Origin: Streptomyces paradoxus
GTDB lineage: Bacteria; Actinomycetota; Actinomycetes; Streptomycetales; Streptomycetaceae
Assembly (NCBI RefSeq): GCF_014202475.1
Contig: NZ_JACHGV010000020.1
Coordinates: 43,972 to 107,971 of the forward strand
Length of the DNA stretch: 64,000 nucleotides
Reading direction: 5' to 3'
Both the position numbers and the translations under genes were made by a program. Numbering within the stretch: the first letter of the stretch is position 1; each line of letters starts with the position of its first letter. The notes under the pieces were generated by a model that was not told the origin of the DNA, searched no databases, and was given only the letters and a program-made list of their open reading frames with translations. Positions 60,420 through 64,000 of the stretch are shown in pieces.

Positions 60420-63011
60420 GTGCGAAGATCAATAGCGCACAAGAACCGAAGATCGACATGGCTGACTATGATCATGTTTTCCGTCCTGTTATCCCTGATG
60501 GCCCCTGAGGCTCACGCACAGGAAGAAGGGGAGAGCGCCGGCCAGTTCACCGTCACAAACCTCGATGGAAGTCCTATCAGGTGGCCGGAAGCTCCGAACA
60601 ACCTCAAGGAGCGCGCCAAGCGATCCCAGCAGGAGGCGCCAGCGCGACTCCTAAAGAGGAACAAGTATGTGGAGAAAATCCAGCAAGACGAGGAGATCGG
60701 ACCTCGGATTGCGGGAGACTTCCCTTCTGCGTCGATGACGGACTGCTATAACGCACCGTACGACGGCAGGATATCTCTCACCATGAGCCACTGGCAGTGG
60801 TGTAGCACATTCATCGGCAGCTACTCCTCGTACGAAAAGTGCAAGGGGCCGCCGCCGGGTAACGGTTGCGTAGAAATCGGAAGCGTCCAGTTCCGCGTAG
60901 GAATCATGGGCCAAGGTCATCAGGACAAAAATGACCGCGGGGCTCGCAAGGCGCGGTATTGGATGCAGCTGGACCAACCAAAGATCTTCAATGCTCCACG
61001 CCTCACCGACAAGCTGTCCTTCACCGGCCTCTGCACTTCCTTCAGCACAGGTGCCCGGTGCGAGGACGCCCCGGGAAATGGACGAACCGATACGCTTGCG
61101 GGGTGGATGGCAGCTGGTCACGTTGACTGGGAGTACACGTCCCCCGAAGGGTCTCTCACCGGCGAGAAGAAGGCGCTCTTCGAATTCTCTATAACATCGA
61201 TGGTGGCCCAAGAATACCCGGTTCCAGGGATTGTCATACCTCCCGGAATAACCGGGTTTCGCTGCGACTCCGCTCCGTACATGAAATGGCCCGTAGCGAT
61301 TCCCTCCTATGGGTGCGTTTTCGACGGAGTCATATCTACTTGGAGATTTCGGGCGACACCTGACGTTGCCGAGACCGCGAAACACGTATGGACGGCACAG
61401 TTCAAGCCGAACCTGACCAGACCGCCCAGCGTAGATAACAAGAAGACGCCCGGCTCAGTGCAGAGCGGGATGCCGCTCGAGCGACTCGCGGGAGAGGCTG
61501 GCAGCGAAAACGATGTGCTGCACGGCAAAAACCGCGACAAATCGATCGCGACCTGCAAGACGAACTTCGGTCAGTCGTACTCCAGAGGAAAAACACGGGA
61601 CTGCGACGAATACCCAATGGCTTCCACTCGGGAAGGGGCCTGGACCGGGGACGTGCAAAGTGAAGACGGTACAAGCCACTTCTCCGTGAAGCCGCTACCC
61701 AGCGACGATAATCAGGCAGCAGGGCGACTGCTCAACGATTTCTACCTCGCTGAACGGATCATCAATGGAGATGATTTCTACGTAGATGTCCGGGCGGCGG
61801 ATGGAAGCGAATATTCCGGCGTCGAGGAGCCGGCAGGAGTCTCATCCCCGCTCTCGAACCGGTCCTGTGACCTCCGTCAACCTGTCGTTTCCGGTGTCAA
61901 AACCGACGCCGCACCGGAGAAGACCTTTCTGGACTACGCGAAGACAACGCCTGATGGATGGACCGGCGGAGACTCCACGTACTCTGTGAAACTTCCGGAC
62001 GGGCGGATTCTCTGGCTCTTCTCGGACACCTTTCTGGGGCCTCTCAATAACGACGGGACCCGGCCAACGAGCGCACCATTCGTCAACAGCACCATGGTGG
62101 TGCAAAACGGCAATCAGCTCACCACGCTCCGAGGTGGACCCAAGACGAGGCCGGAAGGTCTCATGAAGCCTGCTGCAGACAAGCACTGGTACTGGCTTGG
62201 CGACGGTCACCTACACAAAGAGGGCGGCACGACCTACCTGCAGGTGATCTTCCAGGAGTATTACAAGTTCGGTCCGGGCTCCTGGGACTTCAGGCACAAG
62301 GCAAACTTCGTTGCGACATTCTCGCTTGACAGCTTGGGCACATCGTATGGGCACGAGCCCCTGTACGTCGATCCCGTCCCATCAACACCTGGCATCGGTT
62401 GGGGATCCGCGCTCTTGCCCTCAAGCCTCAGCGGCGACGGCTACACCTACATCTATGGGGTAGACGACGCTCCAACGAACAAGAAAATGCGCGTCGCACG
62501 CGTAAAAGGCACTGATCTCACAGGAAAATGGGAGTATCTTAACCCAGGCGCCGGCGGATGGATGAGAAGCGAAAAGCAGGCAGCCAACGTCTACACCGGC
62601 ATAGCCAACGAATACAGTGTAACGCCCTGGTACGGCGGATTCATGGTGGTAAGTCAATCAAGCAGGGAAGCCTTCAGCGGGGAGATCAAAGCAGCTGTCT
62701 CTTGCTCCCCTCACGGCATTTTCCAGCTCGAGACCGACGTCTTCCGCATGCCTGAACCAGGGCCGTGGGGAAGCTACGCGGGTAAAACGGCAGGGACCAT
62801 CATCAGCTACAACGCACACGTTCACAGCTCCATGCTCAACGGTGGGGCGGGTCCCTACACCCTCTCGTACAACGTGAACAGCATGGACAGTCGAGTATCA
62901 TCCAGCGCTGATCATTACCGCGATCCAGGAATCTACAAGCCGCGATTCATCTCATTCAGTATGACCCCGACCGGTGGGACCCTGAGGTCTACTGGCAAGG
63001 GGGCTGGTTAG
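60420..63011 (+). CDS. Secreted NucA/NucB-type deoxyribonuclease fused to a propeller-like domain
   Basis: An 863-residue exported protein from the GTG at 60420 (GGAGG 8 bases before). The signal peptide is WLTMIMFSVLLSLMAPEAHA. Residues ~40-345 are a Cys-containing beta region without a recognised family. The NucA/NucB nuclease domain follows at ~370-460: CKTNFGQSYSRGKTRDCDEY, PMASTREGAW and DDNQAAGRLLNDFYLAERII, with the DCDEYP acidic pair as catalytic centre. The last ~350 residues (PDGRILWLFSDTFLGPLNND, GTTYLQVIFQEYY) resemble DUF4185/DUF5005 five-bladed propellers. The gene ends in a 3-bp tail-to-tail overlap with a putative inhibitor gene. A secreted DNase used against competitors or for DNA scavenging is inferred. 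Confidence 0.8.
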   Translation: MRRSIAHKNRRSTWLTMIMFSVLLSLMAPEAHAQEEGESAGQFTVTNLDGSPIRWPEAPNNLKERAKRSQQEAPARLLKRNKYVEKIQQDEEIGPRIAGDFPSASMTDCYNAPYDGRISLTMSHWQWCSTFIGSYSSYEKCKGPPPGNGCVEIGSVQFRVGIMGQGHQDKNDRGARKARYWMQLDQPKIFNAPRLTDKLSFTGLCTSFSTGARCEDAPGNGRTDTLAGWMAAGHVDWEYTSPEGSLTGEKKALFEFSITSMVAQEYPVPGIVIPPGITGFRCDSAPYMKWPVAIPSYGCVFDGVISTWRFRATPDVAETAKHVWTAQFKPNLTRPPSVDNKKTPGSVQSGMPLERLAGEAGSENDVLHGKNRDKSIATCKTNFGQSYSRGKTRDCDEYPMASTREGAWTGDVQSEDGTSHFSVKPLPSDDNQAAGRLLNDFYLAERIINGDDFYVDVRAADGSEYSGVEEPAGVSSPLSNRSCDLRQPVVSGVKTDAAPEKTFLDYAKTTPDGWTGGDSTYSVKLPDGRILWLFSDTFLGPLNNDGTRPTSAPFVNSTMVVQNGNQLTTLRGGPKTRPEGLMKPAADKHWYWLGDGHLHKEGGTTYLQVIFQEYYKFGPGSWDFRHKANFVATFSLDSLGTSYGHEPLYVDPVPSTPGIGWGSALLPSSLSGDGYTYIYGVDDAPTNKKMRVARVKGTDLTGKWEYLNPGAGGWMRSEKQAANVYTGIANEYSVTPWYGGFMVVSQSSREAFSGEIKAAVSCSPHGIFQLETDVFRMPEPGPWGSYAGKTAGTIISYNAHVHSSMLNGGAGPYTLSYNVNSMDSRVSSSADHYRDPGIYKPRFISFSMTPTGGTLRSTGKGAG

Positions 63012-63529
63012 CTCGATGGCCTGCCAGTTGATCCAGCTTTGGATCGACTTGCAGGCCACATCTGAATCACCCAGATCTCCAGAGGATCCTCATGGGGCCC
63101 TTGAGGAGGAAACGGGTCAAGCACCAATGGCGCTTCGAGATGATCCCGGCCTCGACACATAACCCGAATGTGATATTGACCAGGGTGCACCATAACCGTC
63201 CCGTATGAAACGCCACCTAGGTCGACAACTGTGAAACTCTCCGCCAGCGAGGCGTAGAAAGCACGCTCATAGTCCCAAGAGGCATTGGGCTTTGATGCGG
63301 GGCCATCCCAAACTTCCAGGCGGACCAATGGGTAGAAATCATTGTCGCTAGACCTCAGCGTCAAACCATGACCCGGAATCTGTACAACGTCGTCATCTGC
63401 TGGAGCTTCCTCGAAGAGGATGGGGCCGACCTGAATGGTTCGGTACGAAACTCGCGGGCGAACATCAGTGATATCGACTACCTTGGGCACGTACCCTCCT
63501 AGGGCAACCGTCCAGACGTGGTCCATCAT
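63008..63529 (-). CDS. Putative inhibitor/immunity protein of the adjacent nuclease (ComJ/Nin-like)
   Basis: A 173-residue protein without signal peptide, so cytoplasmic. Landmarks are RVSYRTIQVGPILFEE, LVRLEVWDGPASKPN, GQYHIRVMCRGRDHLEAP and EIWVIQMWPASR. It is homologous to the protein at 33,985-34,452, which lies beside a decayed nuclease of the same family. Its stop overlaps the nuclease stop by 3 bp in convergent orientation. The fold order resembles, from memory, Bacillus Nin (ComJ), the inhibitor of the NucA nuclease. A protective function in the producing cell is inferred. Alternative: an unrelated beta-sandwich protein that happens to travel with these genes. Confidence 0.65.
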   Translation of the reverse strand: MMDHVWTVALGGYVPKVVDITDVRPRVSYRTIQVGPILFEEAPADDDVVQIPGHGLTLRSSDNDFYPLVRLEVWDGPASKPNASWDYERAFYASLAESFTVVDLGGVSYGTVMVHPGQYHIRVMCRGRDHLEAPLVLDPFPPQGPHEDPLEIWVIQMWPASRSKAGSTGRPSS

Positions 63530-64000
63530 GAGTACTGAAAGTTCTGTTCAGACGAGCTATAGGCCCAACGCCCGGTCCTGAGCTGCTCCAAGTCTTCAAC
63601 CGCTCTTGGAGCTGTCCAAGCAGTTGTGCGACTATGCGGGCAGCTCTGACCGGAGCCGAGGCCGTGAAGAGCCACTTGAAAGACCCCGGCTTGGCAGTAT
63701 GTGTGCAGTGCGTACTGCCAACACCATCCAGCGGTACAGCGGAATGCCGTTCACCTCGCCCCCGTCGTAGGCGATCGCCAGCCTACGGAGGATGCGGGGC
63801 GCCCGTCCATGCCGAGCACCGCGCTTCCGACGAACCCATCCTGTCGGAACGAAACAGGCGGTACAGCTGATCGCCTCGGATACGGACTTCTCGTTCGGCC
63901 ATCACTGAGGGTTTTCAGAGTGGCCCCCGGACGGGTGACGGCGGGACCGTAAGCAACGGACAGGGTCCCCGTGCCGTTGAGAGAGGTGTCTAGGTCTCAA
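63530..64000. other. Right end of window, no supported gene
   Basis: About 470 bp with short frames of poor composition. No telomere-like set of palindromes is visible at the window end. Confidence 0.45.

Noticed and set aside
63530..64000. Search for a telomere at the right edge, since a linear replicon is suspected.
   Set aside because: No series of closely spaced palindromes with GCA-type loops was seen; the window edge appears arbitrary.
1..64000. CRISPR arrays, tRNA and rRNA genes, MbtH-like gene in the NRPS cluster.
   Set aside because: No regularly spaced repeats, cloverleaf-like tRNA sequences or MbtH motif (about 70 residues with conserved Trp) were noticed.

Overview
The base composition, the very high G+C third positions, the frequent GTG starts, a single TTA codon in a cluster regulator and the gene families all point to a Streptomyces (or a close actinomycete). 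No rRNA or tRNA genes, CRISPR array or essential chromosomal genes were seen. Plasmid-type replication, partition and linear-replicon genes occupy the middle. I infer that the window comes from a large plasmid, possibly linear, or from a chromosome carrying an integrated one.

Region 1 (1-27,139) is a hybrid NRPS/PKS gene cluster. The leftward genes from 27,139 to 12,684 encode an M20-type N-carbamoyl/N-acyl amino acid amidohydrolase, a formyltransferase, a KS-AT-KR-ACP-C protein, an A-T-C-A-T NRPS and an ATP-grasp enzyme. A 62-bp palindrome follows, then a LuxR-type regulator with a TTA codon and a small unknown protein. A second leftward operon (6,887 to 1) encodes a TauD-like dioxygenase, an NRPS with a dead condensation domain (C*-A-T), a stand-alone thioesterase, an MFS exporter and a second ATP-grasp enzyme of the same family, which is cut by the window edge. 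Between them, rightward, are lysine 6-aminotransferase and piperideine-6-carboxylate dehydrogenase, which together make L-2-aminoadipate from lysine. I infer a reduced polyketide-peptide containing a (hydroxy)aminoadipate-type unit, assembled on the NRPSs and finished by ATP-grasp ligation. A degenerate IS481 copy sits inside the cluster and an IS256 copy sits at its right border.

Region 2 (29,098-49,023) is plasmid-like. It holds parA-parB with three 17-bp palindromes that are good parS candidates, a primase-polymerase/SF3 helicase operon next to a roughly 500-bp array of iteron-like repeats (candidate replication origin), and a two-gene module resembling the Tap/Tpg telomere proteins of linear Streptomyces replicons. 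There is also a regulatory patch with an anti-sigma kinase, a frameshifted STAS antagonist, an ANTAR protein and an ECF sigma gene broken by a 76-bp tandem duplication. Several genes here are damaged (in-frame stop, frameshifts).

Region 3 (49,549-64,000) is rich in exported proteins: a 1,317-residue secreted lysozyme-like/SGNH hydrolase, lipoproteins and small secreted proteins. It ends with a secreted NucA/NucB-type nuclease fused to a propeller-like C-terminus. Tail-to-tail with it lies a small protein whose paralogue lies beside a wrecked NucA/NucB nuclease at 33.6 kb. I propose that these are two copies, one intact and one decayed, of a nuclease-inhibitor pair related to Bacillus NucA-Nin (ComI/ComJ). 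This is the observation I would follow up first.
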